From DASYSA01 sp036003885 (GTDB lineage Bacteria; Acidobacteriota; Blastocatellia; UBA7656): a stretch of 19,634 nucleotides of DNA. The DNA is taken from positions 1-19,634 of the forward strand of contig DASYSA010000014.1 in NCBI GenBank assembly GCA_036003885.1. The letters run 5' to 3'. Shown piece after piece: positions 5,755-13,900 of the stretch; within the stretch, counting starts at the first letter, position 1, and every line of letters starts with the position of its first letter. The notes beneath the pieces were generated by a model. It was given only the letters and a program-made list of their open reading frames with translations, was not told the DNA's origin and made no database searches. Position numbers and translations under genes: made by a program.

Positions 5755-7476
5755 CTATTGGCGGGTGATGGCTCCAGTATGTGGCTGCAGCGTAACCTGC
5801 GCGCGGTTGAAATCGATCCTGATGCGAAAGTGGCGCAGGAAGTCGCCACCCAGAATTCCGCTCTGCTCGAATCCTGATGTCTCATTAATTGCGTTGAAGT
5901 CCAGCACGAGGGCCCGCAGGTTGTTCTGCTCGAGGTCGGCGACCCGGCAATGGCGGAGGAACAACAACTCCACATTCTCGGAGATTCCCGCCGCGCCGAC
6001 CACTCGAACCGTCTGGCCCTTGATGATGCTGTCACGCAGGTTCAATCTGTTCACTGCGGCAGTGGAGATGACCGTCGAGCTTGCACCGGAATCCAGGATC
6101 GCATTGATACGATGAGCGCCATCCAGTTCGGTCTCGATGCTTATGAGCCCGTTCTGTGTCGTGCGGAACGGCACCACGGTGTCCACTGAGTCTGCCACCT
6201 TGACCGTCTTGTCCGGATCCCGGTCCAGACGCATGGTGCTGTCCTTGTAATCTATGTCGGTCAGGAAGTGTGAAAGCACCGAAAGGCCAATGAAGCCTTC
6301 GGCCCGCTCTTCGGGCGGGCGATCTTTTACGCTATGGAACGGTCTGATGAAACACGGGACCGACTTGATTCTGACGTCTCCCAGTTGAATCGTTTTGATC
6401 AAGCCGTACACTATCTCGAACTTTCCGTCGCCTCCTACTCCCTGCGAGGTCCCGCCTCGGGCGACCTCAGTGACGCCAAACCGCTTGGCGGATTCTTTCG
6501 AAATAACGGTGAATCCGGATCCGGTGTCCACCACGAAGTTCGCGGGCCGACCGTTGATGCGTATCTGGATGTAGGGCCGCCGATCACTCCCAAGCTGAAA
6601 GGGAAGTTCGGTTGATCTGGCGCCACCCAGTTGGTGCACCTCCACGCCGACGAGCCGTCGATAGAACACGATGAGCCCTTTTATTCTGTCGCGGCGTTCC
6701 CGGTCGGTTTCCGGTGCGATATCGAGGAACCGCTCGTAGGCATCGGCGGCGTCCTTGAACGACTCGACTCGTGAGGAGGCTCGAGCGTAGGTGATCAGGT
6801 AATCGGGTTCGTCACTGTCGAGCGCAAATGCGCGCAGTGATCTTTCGCGCGACTCTTTGGACCGCCCTTCATAGTAATCGATCTCCGCAGCTGCCCCCCA
6901 CGCCAGCGCCTCCTTGGGATCCAGCCGAAAGGCGTCATTAAGCTCGAGGGTCGCATCGCGAATAAGGCCGGAGCGAAGCAATGAAAGGCCAGCGAGCGCG
7001 TGCGCTCGCGCGCTGGCCGGGTCCAGTCTAAGCGCCTCCGTGGCGTGTTCGTAAGAGAGCTTGTAATTCAGTTTCTTGGTATAGGTCAACGCGATTCCCA
7101 GGTGAGCCTGGACATCTCCGGCGTCTCGGTCGAGCAGGCTGCGATAGATCTCCAGTGCTTTGTCGAGCTTGCCGGCTCGCACCGCTTTCTTGCCGTCTCG
7201 ATAGGCAGCCGCTTTTGTGTCCTTGTCTTTGCGGTCGTCGGCGTCCTTCTGTCTGGGGTCGTCGAAAGCGGCGGCGTGGAGAGGAAAGGAGATCCCGGGC
7301 AAGAGCGTGAGAAGGGTTGCCAGCATGGTGACTGCAAGCCGAATCAGAAGGCCTTCGGCTGAAGGTGCCCTGTCCCGTTCCCGCGGTCGAGCAGTTAGTG
7401 CAAATGAACCGGCCCGAAAAAGCAGATCCCAGAGGCGAAGAACTCTTTCGGAGATCTTGATGGTTTCGTGCTTCAT
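5755..7476 (-). CDS. TPR protein with two retropepsin-like aspartyl protease domains, exported or membrane-anchored
   Basis: The 573-residue product begins at ATG 7476, which overlaps the stop of the upstream glycosylase as ATGA and has GGGGAG about 9 bases before it; the frame itself opens slightly earlier. A hydrophobic segment (about residues 40-68, LLIRLAVTMLATLLTLLPGIS) with a basic stretch before it indicates a signal anchor or long signal peptide. A lysine/aspartate-rich linker and TPR repeats follow (about 80-270). Two retropepsin-type domains come next, with catalytic motifs VVDTGSGFTVIS (D near 316) and ILDSGASSTVIS (D near 460). Retropepsins normally work as dimers of single-Asp domains, so a tandem pair could form the active site within one chain. 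Periplasmic protease activity is inference; the substrate is unknown. It is co-transcribed with ogg2. Confidence 0.88.
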   Translation of the reverse strand: MKHETIKISERVLRLWDLLFRAGSFALTARPRERDRAPSAEGLLIRLAVTMLATLLTLLPGISFPLHAAAFDDPRQKDADDRKDKDTKAAAYRDGKKAVRAGKLDKALEIYRSLLDRDAGDVQAHLGIALTYTKKLNYKLSYEHATEALRLDPASARAHALAGLSLLRSGLIRDATLELNDAFRLDPKEALAWGAAAEIDYYEGRSKESRERSLRAFALDSDEPDYLITYARASSRVESFKDAADAYERFLDIAPETDRERRDRIKGLIVFYRRLVGVEVHQLGGARSTELPFQLGSDRRPYIQIRINGRPANFVVDTGSGFTVISKESAKRFGVTEVARGGTSQGVGGDGKFEIVYGLIKTIQLGDVRIKSVPCFIRPFHSVKDRPPEERAEGFIGLSVLSHFLTDIDYKDSTMRLDRDPDKTVKVADSVDTVVPFRTTQNGLISIETELDGAHRINAILDSGASSTVISTAAVNRLNLRDSIIKGQTVRVVGAAGISENVELLFLRHCRVADLEQNNLRALVLDFNAINETSGFEQSGILGGDFLRHFRIRIDFNRAQVTLQPHTGAITRQ

Positions 7477-8114
7477 TTCAAAATCTCCCCTGTCTTTGTG
7501 TACCACAACAAGAGATCGAGTTCATCGAAATCGATCTCGACCGAATCAGCGAAGGACTTCATGCTCGCTTCCATGCCCACGTATTGGGCTCGCGTCGACG
7601 CCGGTTTGGAGCTGTCGATGACGCCGAACTCTGCAAGCCGCGCCAGTATGTGCTTGTCGAGGATCGCGTAACCGCGGTATCCGACGTTGCGCAGAAAATG
7701 GCTCGCTTCCTTGTACCAGAGGCCGCGCACGCCCGGGCTGAGCGCAAAGAAATCGCGCCGCTCATCGGGAGTGTCAAAGCCGTCGAGCAACTCGCGCATC
7801 TTCAAGCCGCAATGCGCTCGCAGGTACTCGCGCGTGCTGTAAACGTGCGCGCCGCGGGCGTTCGGGAATCGATGCCGGTGCTGAAGCGCCTGTTGAATCT
7901 CGGTCATCGAGCTGTCAGCCAGCACCCCGCGAATGCCTTCCACGGCGTTTAAACCCATTCGCGCGCTCGCCCCCGCAGTGAAGATGCAAAAGGTGAGTTC
8001 TTCAAAGAGCCTGTCGTCGGAGGCTTCGCGCCCCACTGTGCGGAACTCGGATAATTTCCTCTTAATCAGGGAGCGCTTCGCCTGGTAGATTCGCTTTAGC
8101 TCGTCAACGGTCAA
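7473..8114 (-). CDS. ogg: N-glycosylase/DNA lyase, archaeal-type 8-oxoguanine DNA glycosylase (Ogg2 family)
   Basis: This 213-residue enzyme removes 8-oxoguanine from DNA and cuts the backbone by beta-elimination. It matches the Ogg2 family: a helix-hairpin-helix fold with the catalytic lysine K135 in GLWYKEASHFLRN and catalytic aspartate D153 in AILDKHILARL, 18 residues apart as in HhH-GPD glycosylases. The C-terminus WYTKTGEILK ends in lysine, which in the Methanocaldococcus enzyme contacts the damaged base (from memory of the structural work). Translation starts at TTG 8114: a stop codon lies 9 bases upstream in frame, and GAGGG precedes the TTG by 9 bases. A strong promoter lies at 8156-8184. 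Its stop overlaps the start of the TPR/protease gene by 4 bases, implying coupling. Ogg2 is best known from archaea and occurs in scattered bacteria. Confidence 0.9.
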   Translation of the reverse strand: MTVDELKRIYQAKRSLIKRKLSEFRTVGREASDDRLFEELTFCIFTAGASARMGLNAVEGIRGVLADSSMTEIQQALQHRHRFPNARGAHVYSTREYLRAHCGLKMRELLDGFDTPDERRDFFALSPGVRGLWYKEASHFLRNVGYRGYAILDKHILARLAEFGVIDSSKPASTRAQYVGMEASMKSFADSVEIDFDELDLLLWYTKTGEILK

Positions 8115-8155
8115 GCTTGGCTACCCTCACGGCGTTCGGGTGATCTTCGAGATGG

Positions 8156-8184
8156 ATTCTATGACCGACCTATGTGAATGTCAA
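8156..8184 (-). promoter_or_regulatory. Strong sigma-70 promoter for ogg and TPR/protease operon
   Basis: On the minus strand a perfect TTGACA (8184-8179) and TAGAAT (8161-8156) are separated by exactly 17 bases. Transcription would begin near 8149, about 35 bases before the TTG start. This is the best housekeeping-type promoter match in the window. Confidence 0.75.
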
Positions 8185-8242
8185 TCATACATTAGTCGGC
8201 CGACTCTTGAAGGATTGGGCGGAATGGTAGTAGGATTCCGGC

Positions 8243-8270
8243 CTGACTTTGACGAAGTACCTCTGATAAT
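8243..8270 (+). promoter_or_regulatory. Possible promoter for the MFS/dehydratase operon
   Basis: CTGACT (8243-8248) and GATAAT (8265-8270) are spaced by 16 bases, in the divergent region shared with ogg. Transcription would start near 8277, leaving a leader of about 50 bases before the proposed AUU start at 8329. The -10 is good and the -35 is moderate. Confidence 0.35.
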
Positions 8271-8312
8271 ACTCAAGACCATTTGAAGACTACCGAGCGC
8301 GATTTGGATCCT

Positions 8313-8322
8313 GGGAGGGAGG
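8313..8322 (+). promoter_or_regulatory. Strong ribosome binding site before an ATT codon
   Basis: GGGAGGGAGG ends 6 bases before ATT 8329-8331. It lies in the only place that gives the transporter a family-like N-terminus. No ATG, GTG or TTG exists in frame between the upstream stop (8284-8286) and TTG 8473, which lies inside conserved transporter sequence. Confidence 0.6.
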
Positions 8323-8328
8323 CCTTCT

Positions 8329-9594
8329 ATTCGCACACGCTCATTTCGCTGGCGCATCGCGCTTCTCATCAGTCTGGCTATCGCTATCAGCTACCTGGAC
8401 CGCCAGACGCTGTCGGTAGCTATCGCCGCAATCCAACTCGAGATCCCGATCACTAACACGCAATTCTCCCAGTTGCAGGCGGCATTTCTGCTCGCCTATG
8501 CGGTTATGTATGCGGGGGGCGGAAGACTGATCGACGCGTTAGGCACACGGCGAGGATTCCTGTTGATCATGGTGTGGTGGTCGTTGGCCTGCGCGAGCCA
8601 CAGTCTCGCTGCGGGGTTCGTCACGCTCGCAGCGAGCCGGTTTCTCCTCGGTATGGGTGAAGGCGGCGGATTTCCTGCAGCGACCAAGGCCGTAGCTGAA
8701 TGGTTTCCAACGCGCGAGCGTTCGACTGCTATGGGTATCATCAACGCGGGGACCGCTATCGGGGCAGTCGTTGCCCCGCCGGCCATCGCCGCCGTGATTG
8801 CGATCGCGAACTGGCGCTGGGTCTTCTCTCTTTGCGGCGCCGCGGGGTTGCTTTGGACTCTCTGGTGGCTGCGCGACTACTTCCCGCCCGCGCAACACGC
8901 CAGACTCTCTGAAGCTGAGCGAGCCGAGATCAAGGAAGTATTCGTCCCCCCGGGGAAGCAAGAGCCAAGGGAGTCCTGGCTCAGATTGTTTACCTTTCCG
9001 CAGGTGTGGGGATTGGTGCTCGGGAAATTCCTGAGCGATGCCGCCTGGTACTTCTACCTCTTCTGGCTCCCAAAGTATCTCTACGACATGCGCGGCTTCG
9101 ACACAAAGCAGGTCGGTTACTTCGCCTGGATTCCATATGCTGCTTCCGGACTGGGCAGCCTGACCGGCGGTTGGCTCTCAAGCCGGTTGCTTCGGCGTGG
9201 CCACTCTCTCAACTTCTCCCGCAAAGCCGTGCTTGGCGCGAGCGCCGCCGTTATGCCTCTCATTCTGTTTGTCACGCGCGTGCCGGTCGAAATGACAATC
9301 GTGCTTTTCAGCATTGCATTCTTCGGGCAGCAATCCTGGTCTACGCTAGTGATGATCTTGCCTGCGGACCTCTTCCCAGGACGGGTGGTCGGGTCGGTAG
9401 CGGGACTGGTCGGCTTTGGCGGCGCCATGGGCGGCGTCGTTTTCAATCTGGTGGCCGGCCGCATGCTCGACAGCGGCCTTGGCTACGGCTCCGTTTTCGC
9501 GCTCGTGAGCACATTCCATGTCCTGGCGTTCGCGCTTATTTTGCTGACCATCCGCAGTGTGAATCCCCTCGATTTCAAAGGAGCGACGCAATGA
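8329..9594 (+). CDS. MFS transporter, hexuronate/sugar-acid (ExuT/ACS family) type, probable AUU start
   Basis: This is a 12-helix proton-coupled inner-membrane carrier of the anion:cation symporter (ACS) group, which imports hexuronates, rhamnonate and similar sugar acids. It has family signatures in order: SYLDRQTLSVA in the first helix loop, AYAVMYAGGGRLIDALGTRRG (helix 2-3 loop), RFLLGMGEGGGFPAATKAVAEWFP, and a central loop before LRLFTFPQVWGL. ATG, GTG or TTG starts in this frame would begin no earlier than TTG 8473, removing about 48 residues including helix 1. The frame is open from 8287, and ATT 8329, behind GGGAGGGAGG, gives 421 residues, the usual length. Its TGA overlaps the next gene's ATG (ATGA), so the two are coupled. 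The substrate is probably the sugar acid used by that dehydratase. Confidence 0.88.
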   Translation: MRTRSFRWRIALLISLAIAISYLDRQTLSVAIAAIQLEIPITNTQFSQLQAAFLLAYAVMYAGGGRLIDALGTRRGFLLIMVWWSLACASHSLAAGFVTLAASRFLLGMGEGGGFPAATKAVAEWFPTRERSTAMGIINAGTAIGAVVAPPAIAAVIAIANWRWVFSLCGAAGLLWTLWWLRDYFPPAQHARLSEAERAEIKEVFVPPGKQEPRESWLRLFTFPQVWGLVLGKFLSDAAWYFYLFWLPKYLYDMRGFDTKQVGYFAWIPYAASGLGSLTGGWLSSRLLRRGHSLNFSRKAVLGASAAVMPLILFVTRVPVEMTIVLFSIAFFGQQSWSTLVMILPADLFPGRVVGSVAGLVGFGGAMGGVVFNLVAGRMLDSGLGYGSVFALVSTFHVLAFALILLTIRSVNPLDFKGATQ

Positions 9595-10763
9595 GAATCA
9601 CTGATGTGCGCACTCGTGTTGTGGAGTGGCGAGGCCCGACCGTGCCCCCACAGCCACACTTCTGCACCAACCCGATAGACCTGCTGGCGTTGCCGGCAGA
9701 CTCGATGGCGGGGTTCCGGTTCCATGGCTGGCTGATCGTGGAAGTCTTTACCGATGCAGGACACGTCGGATTAGGAAACGCGGCGCTGTCTCCCCGGCTC
9801 ACCAAACAGGCGATAGACCTCTACCTGAAGCCATTGCTGATCGGGAAGGATCCCTTCGACACGGAGTTCCTGTGGCAACACATGTATCGTCAAACGATGG
9901 CTTTCGGGCGAAAGGGCCTGGTGATGGCCGCCATAAGCGCCGTGGACATCGCCCTGTGGGACATCCTTGGGAAGTCAACAGGACAACCCGTTTTTCGCTT
10001 GCTCGGTGGAAGAACCAAACCAAAGATCCCGGTGTATGCCAGCAGGCTCTACTGCCAGAACCTCGAAGATCTGGCCGCTGAAGCGAGCAGGTACAAAGAG
10101 GAGGGTTATCGCGCCATGAAGTTGCGCTTTGGCTGGGGACCGGTAGACGGCGCCGCCGGAATGGAGTTGAACCTGGAGTTACTTCGTACCGTGCGTGAAG
10201 CGATCGGGTATGAGATCGATCTGATGGCGGACGCCTACATGGGCTGGACTCTTGATTACGCGCGTCGCATGGTGCCGCTCGTCGAACCATATCGTTTGCG
10301 ATGGCTGGAAGAGCCCGTGATTCCTGATGACATACGCGGGTACGCCTTGCTGAAAGCTATGGGAAGAGTTCCGATCGCCGGAGGAGAGCATGAATTTACT
10401 ATCTACGGATTTCGGGAGCTGCTCGAGGCGGGCGCAGTTGACTACATTCAGTTTGATACTAATCGTGTGGGCGGCATCACTCAGGCTCGCAAGATAGCAG
10501 CGATGGCCGAGGCTCACTCGGTTCCCGTCATTCCACATGCCGGACAGCTGCACAACTACCACATAGTAATGGCAAGCCTGAATTCCCCGATGGCCGAGTT
10601 CTTTCCTGTCGTGGACGTGGAGGTGGGCAACGAGCTCTTCTGGTATATCTTCGACGGCGAGCCAAGCCCCGTTAATGGCTACATCGATTTGAAGGATGAT
10701 GTTCCGGGACTGGGCCTTACGATCAAGGAGAGCGAACTGAGCAGGTTCGCGATCGTCGAGTAA
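9591..10763 (+). CDS. Enolase-superfamily sugar-acid dehydratase, L-rhamnonate dehydratase-like
   Basis: The 390-residue protein belongs to the mandelate racemase/enolase superfamily and would dehydrate a sugar acid to a 2-keto-3-deoxy acid in the cytoplasm. An N-terminal capping domain (about 1-125) is followed by a TIM barrel with K177-x-R179, metal ligands D214, E240 and E266 (in GGEHE), and H316 in VIPHAG as likely catalytic base. Motifs WGPVDGAAG (182-190), GGEHEF and VPVIPHAGQLHNYH place it close to the L-rhamnonate dehydratase group, though other six-carbon acids are possible. The ATG overlaps the transporter's stop by 4 bases and has AAAGGAG at 9577-9583. The aldolase or dehydrogenase steps that would follow are not in this window. 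It ends about 160 bases before the convergent helicase gene. Confidence 0.9.
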   Translation: MRITDVRTRVVEWRGPTVPPQPHFCTNPIDLLALPADSMAGFRFHGWLIVEVFTDAGHVGLGNAALSPRLTKQAIDLYLKPLLIGKDPFDTEFLWQHMYRQTMAFGRKGLVMAAISAVDIALWDILGKSTGQPVFRLLGGRTKPKIPVYASRLYCQNLEDLAAEASRYKEEGYRAMKLRFGWGPVDGAAGMELNLELLRTVREAIGYEIDLMADAYMGWTLDYARRMVPLVEPYRLRWLEEPVIPDDIRGYALLKAMGRVPIAGGEHEFTIYGFRELLEAGAVDYIQFDTNRVGGITQARKIAAMAEAHSVPVIPHAGQLHNYHIVMASLNSPMAEFFPVVDVEVGNELFWYIFDGEPSPVNGYIDLKDDVPGLGLTIKESELSRFAIVE

Positions 10764-10803
10764 ACCAGTCGCGGGCTCCGGTTGACGGCTTCTCCGAGCG
10801 GGA

Positions 10804-10904
10804 TCCACAGATATCGCAGATTCCGCAGATCTAATGAATGAATTGAATGAATAGTGATTGTTCTCCTCACGTTCAGTCGGTCCTGCATCGGCGCAATCTG
10901 CGGA
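10804..10904. repeat. 9-base units (TCCGCAGAT type), three in tandem plus one inverted
   Basis: Three adjacent 9-mers TCCACAGAT, ATCGCAGAT and TCCGCAGAT lie at 10804-10830. A reverse-complement copy, ATCTGCGGA, lies at 10896-10904. The 9-base inverted pair (10822-10830 with 10896-10904) could form a stem in the gap between the convergent dehydratase and helicase genes. A short run of ATGA/TGAA repeats (about 10833-10853) lies between them. It resembles a decayed dispersed repeat; no gene is visible in the interval. Confidence 0.6.
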
Positions 10905-10924
10905 TGAATCGCGTCTATGCCCGT

Positions 10925-13900
10925 TCACGACAGCAGCAACTCCAGGTCCTCCCGGCCAAGGCTGCGAATCAGGCTGTTATCGGCGTTGATGATCGCATCA
11001 GCCAGTTCACGCTTGGTCTTTTGCAGTTCGAGTACCTTCTCTTCAACCGTGTCACGGGCGATGAGTCTGTAAGCAAAGACGTGCCGTGTCTGGCCTATGC
11101 GATACGCGCGATCGATAGCCTGAGCTTCGACGGCCGGGTTCCACCAGGGATCCAGCAGGAAAACATACTCCGCCGCAGTCAGGTTCAAGCCGAGCCCACC
11201 CGCCTTCAGACTGATCAGAAACAGTCTACACTCAGGGTCGTTCTGGAATATTTCCACTCGGGCCTGGCGGTCGCGCGTGCGCCCGTCCAGATACTCGTAG
11301 TTGATCTTCTCCCGGTCCAGCCTCTCGCGCACAATTGCGAGCAAACTGGTGAACTGCGAGAAGACCAGCGCCTTATGTCCCTCCTCAATTACCTCGGCAA
11401 GCTGGGGCAACAGCACGTCCAACTTGGCGCTCGATTCAAGAGTCCGTGTCTTGTCGATCAGGCCCGGGTGGCAGGCCGCCTGCCTCAGCCGCAGAAGCGC
11501 TTCGAGGATCTGCATCTTCGACCTGTTCATTCCCTCGCGCTCGATGCGGCCCAGCAACACGCCCCGATAGTGATCGCGCAGTTCGTCGTAGAGTTTGCGC
11601 TGCACCGGCTCCATCTCACAGTAGATCGTCTGTTCGAGCTTCGGCGGCAACTCGGTGGCCACTTGCGCCTTGGTGCGTCGCAGAATGAAGGGCCGCAGCG
11701 CCCGGGAGAGCAACCTTCGCGTCTGCTCATCGGGATTGCGCAATGCCCCGCCGCCAAGCTTGAAGGCCGACGCGGAACCGAGTAATCCGGGATTAAGAAA
11801 CTCAAAGAGACTCCACAACTCACCCAGGTGGTTTTCAACCGGGGTACCGCTGAGCGCCAGCCGATGATCGCCCTGAAGCAGCCTTGCCGCCTTCGCCGAT
11901 TCGGTGCTCGCATTCTTGATAGCCTGGGATTCGTCGAGAATCACGTAATCGAACTTCTTGTCCTTGAACTGAATTGCGTCGCGACGGAGCGTGCCATAGG
12001 TCGTGATGACAAGGTCATAGTCATCGAAGTGGTCGGTCGCCTTCAGTCGTTCGACGCCGGTGTGGTCGAGCACTCTAAGGCCGGGCGTGAACCTCGCGGC
12101 TTCCTGTTTCCAGTTGAAGACGATCGATCTGGGCACGACTACCAGCGACGGTCCCGGCCGGTTGAGTGAGCCATTGCCTTCGGGTGCGCCGGACTTCTTG
12201 CGTCTCTTCGATACACCCGGTTGGCCTTTGCCGTTTGCCCGCAGTCTGCGCCGGGACTCCAGCAGCGCCAGGACCATAACAGTCTTGCCCAGTCCCATAT
12301 CGTCTGCCAGGCAGCCGCCAAAGCCGAAGCGCTGGAGAAAGTGGAGCCAGCCGAGACCCTCACACTGATAAGGCCGGAGCTCTCCCGTGAACCCGTCAGG
12401 AGGCAGTGTTGGCTGGACACCCTCGAAGCTCATCAGCTCGTCGCGCGCCCGGGCGAAGTTGGCATCAAAGGTTACTTCCGGCTGTGCGGCAAGAAGCGCG
12501 TCGAGCAATCCGACCTGACTCCGAGTGAATCGCAGGTGGTCCTCATCGGCCTTTCCCAGCCCAATGAGCAAACCGTATCTGGCCAACCACTCTTCGGACA
12601 GCAGGCCGAAGGTGCCGTCGCCGAGCAACACAGTATCGTCGCCGCGCTTCAAAGCCGCGAGCAGCGCAGGCAGGGTGGCCGAGGCCCCACCAAAGTCCAC
12701 TTCGCCGCCCAGTTCGAACCAGTCGATGCCGGAGCTTATCTCGATGCGAACCGCTCCGGGTTGGCGATAGAGCTTGCCGTCAGCCTCTATGTGCCAGCCG
12801 GCTTCGAGCAGGGTTCGAGTCGCCCGAGGCAATTTGCTCCCGGCCAGCGTCAGCTCTTGTTTGCGAGTCTCATACGAGTATCCCTGGCGAAAGCCCACCT
12901 TTCTCAACAGGTCGTCCGCAGCTTGCTCGGCCGGCTGGTCGCGCAGGATGAAGCGACGGCTCTCTTTGCTCAAGGTGCCACGATTGGTCTGGCCAGCACG
13001 TATGATCACGCCTTCGTAGCTGAATGAGAGCTCGGCATACAGCTTGGGCGGGCCCCAGTAACTGAGGTTATCTCTCCTGGTAATCTTCAGTCTTGGCTGC
13101 GGTGCGACTTCGACCTCTTCGACCTTCAATTCGTCGGGCAGGTGGAGCGAAAGTGCGCCGGGTATCGCGAGAATGCGCTCGATGAGGTCGGGCCCGCTCC
13201 TCATCGGCACATGGAGCGGTCCCATCCGTCGCAGGCGTGAAATCAAATCAAAAGCTCCGCTGTCGTCAAACCGGGCAGCCCGCTCGCGAGTAAACACCAG
13301 GCCGCCGCTCAATACCAGCGCCGGCTCGGTCAAGTCCATTTGCTCGTCGCCACGCCGCAGCGAGCCGACGACAACGTACTGTTGCGAGGTATTATTGGGT
13401 CGAACGTCCACCGAGAACTTCCAGGGCGGCCCGTCGTCCCAGACGATCTCCGGATAGTCGACCTGGCCCTCCGCTGAGAGCCGACAACGGCCCGTCCGAC
13501 ACATCATCGGAATCAGAGTCTGCTCGGCCGGGTGCTTGAGCCAAAAGCGACTGCGAGCTGACGTGCCATAGATTCCGTAGTACTGATCGCCTCCTGTACA
13601 CACCAGCAGAGAGAGTATCTCTCGGTCGAGCGGGTTTGGCAGTCTCGCGACCTGCTCGGCCGATACGCCGAACGGCTTGATTCTGGTCCACTCGAGGTTC
13701 TTCTTCCTGTCACGGTAAGAGACCTGAACGGTCAGTGACTGAGCGCTTAGCGTTACCGGCACATCTACCAGGTAGACTATCTCTCGCTCAGCAGGCCAGC
13801 GGGTTGACTCTCGGCGTTCCGGAGTTGCCCGGGTCAGCTCGTTCAGGCGTTCCATCCAGACAGGAGGTGGGGCTGGCTTAACTTGATGCTCTCGCGTGGA

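Noticed and set aside
8224..8286. A 20-codon open frame with ATG 8224, in frame with the transporter but ended by TGA 8284
   Set aside because: Considered as a leader peptide or as the transporter's true start broken by a stop. The residues do not resemble transporter N-termini, and the candidate promoter lies downstream of its ATG.
9006..9590. A 5' extension of the dehydratase frame back to 9006
   Set aside because: The extension lies inside the transporter gene in another frame and is arginine-rich nonsense. ATG 9591 has AAAGGAG and gives the family N-terminus.
10847..11785. A 312-codon plus-strand frame opposite the helicase
   Set aside because: It is antisense to the conserved SNF2 motifs and has no recognisable domain.
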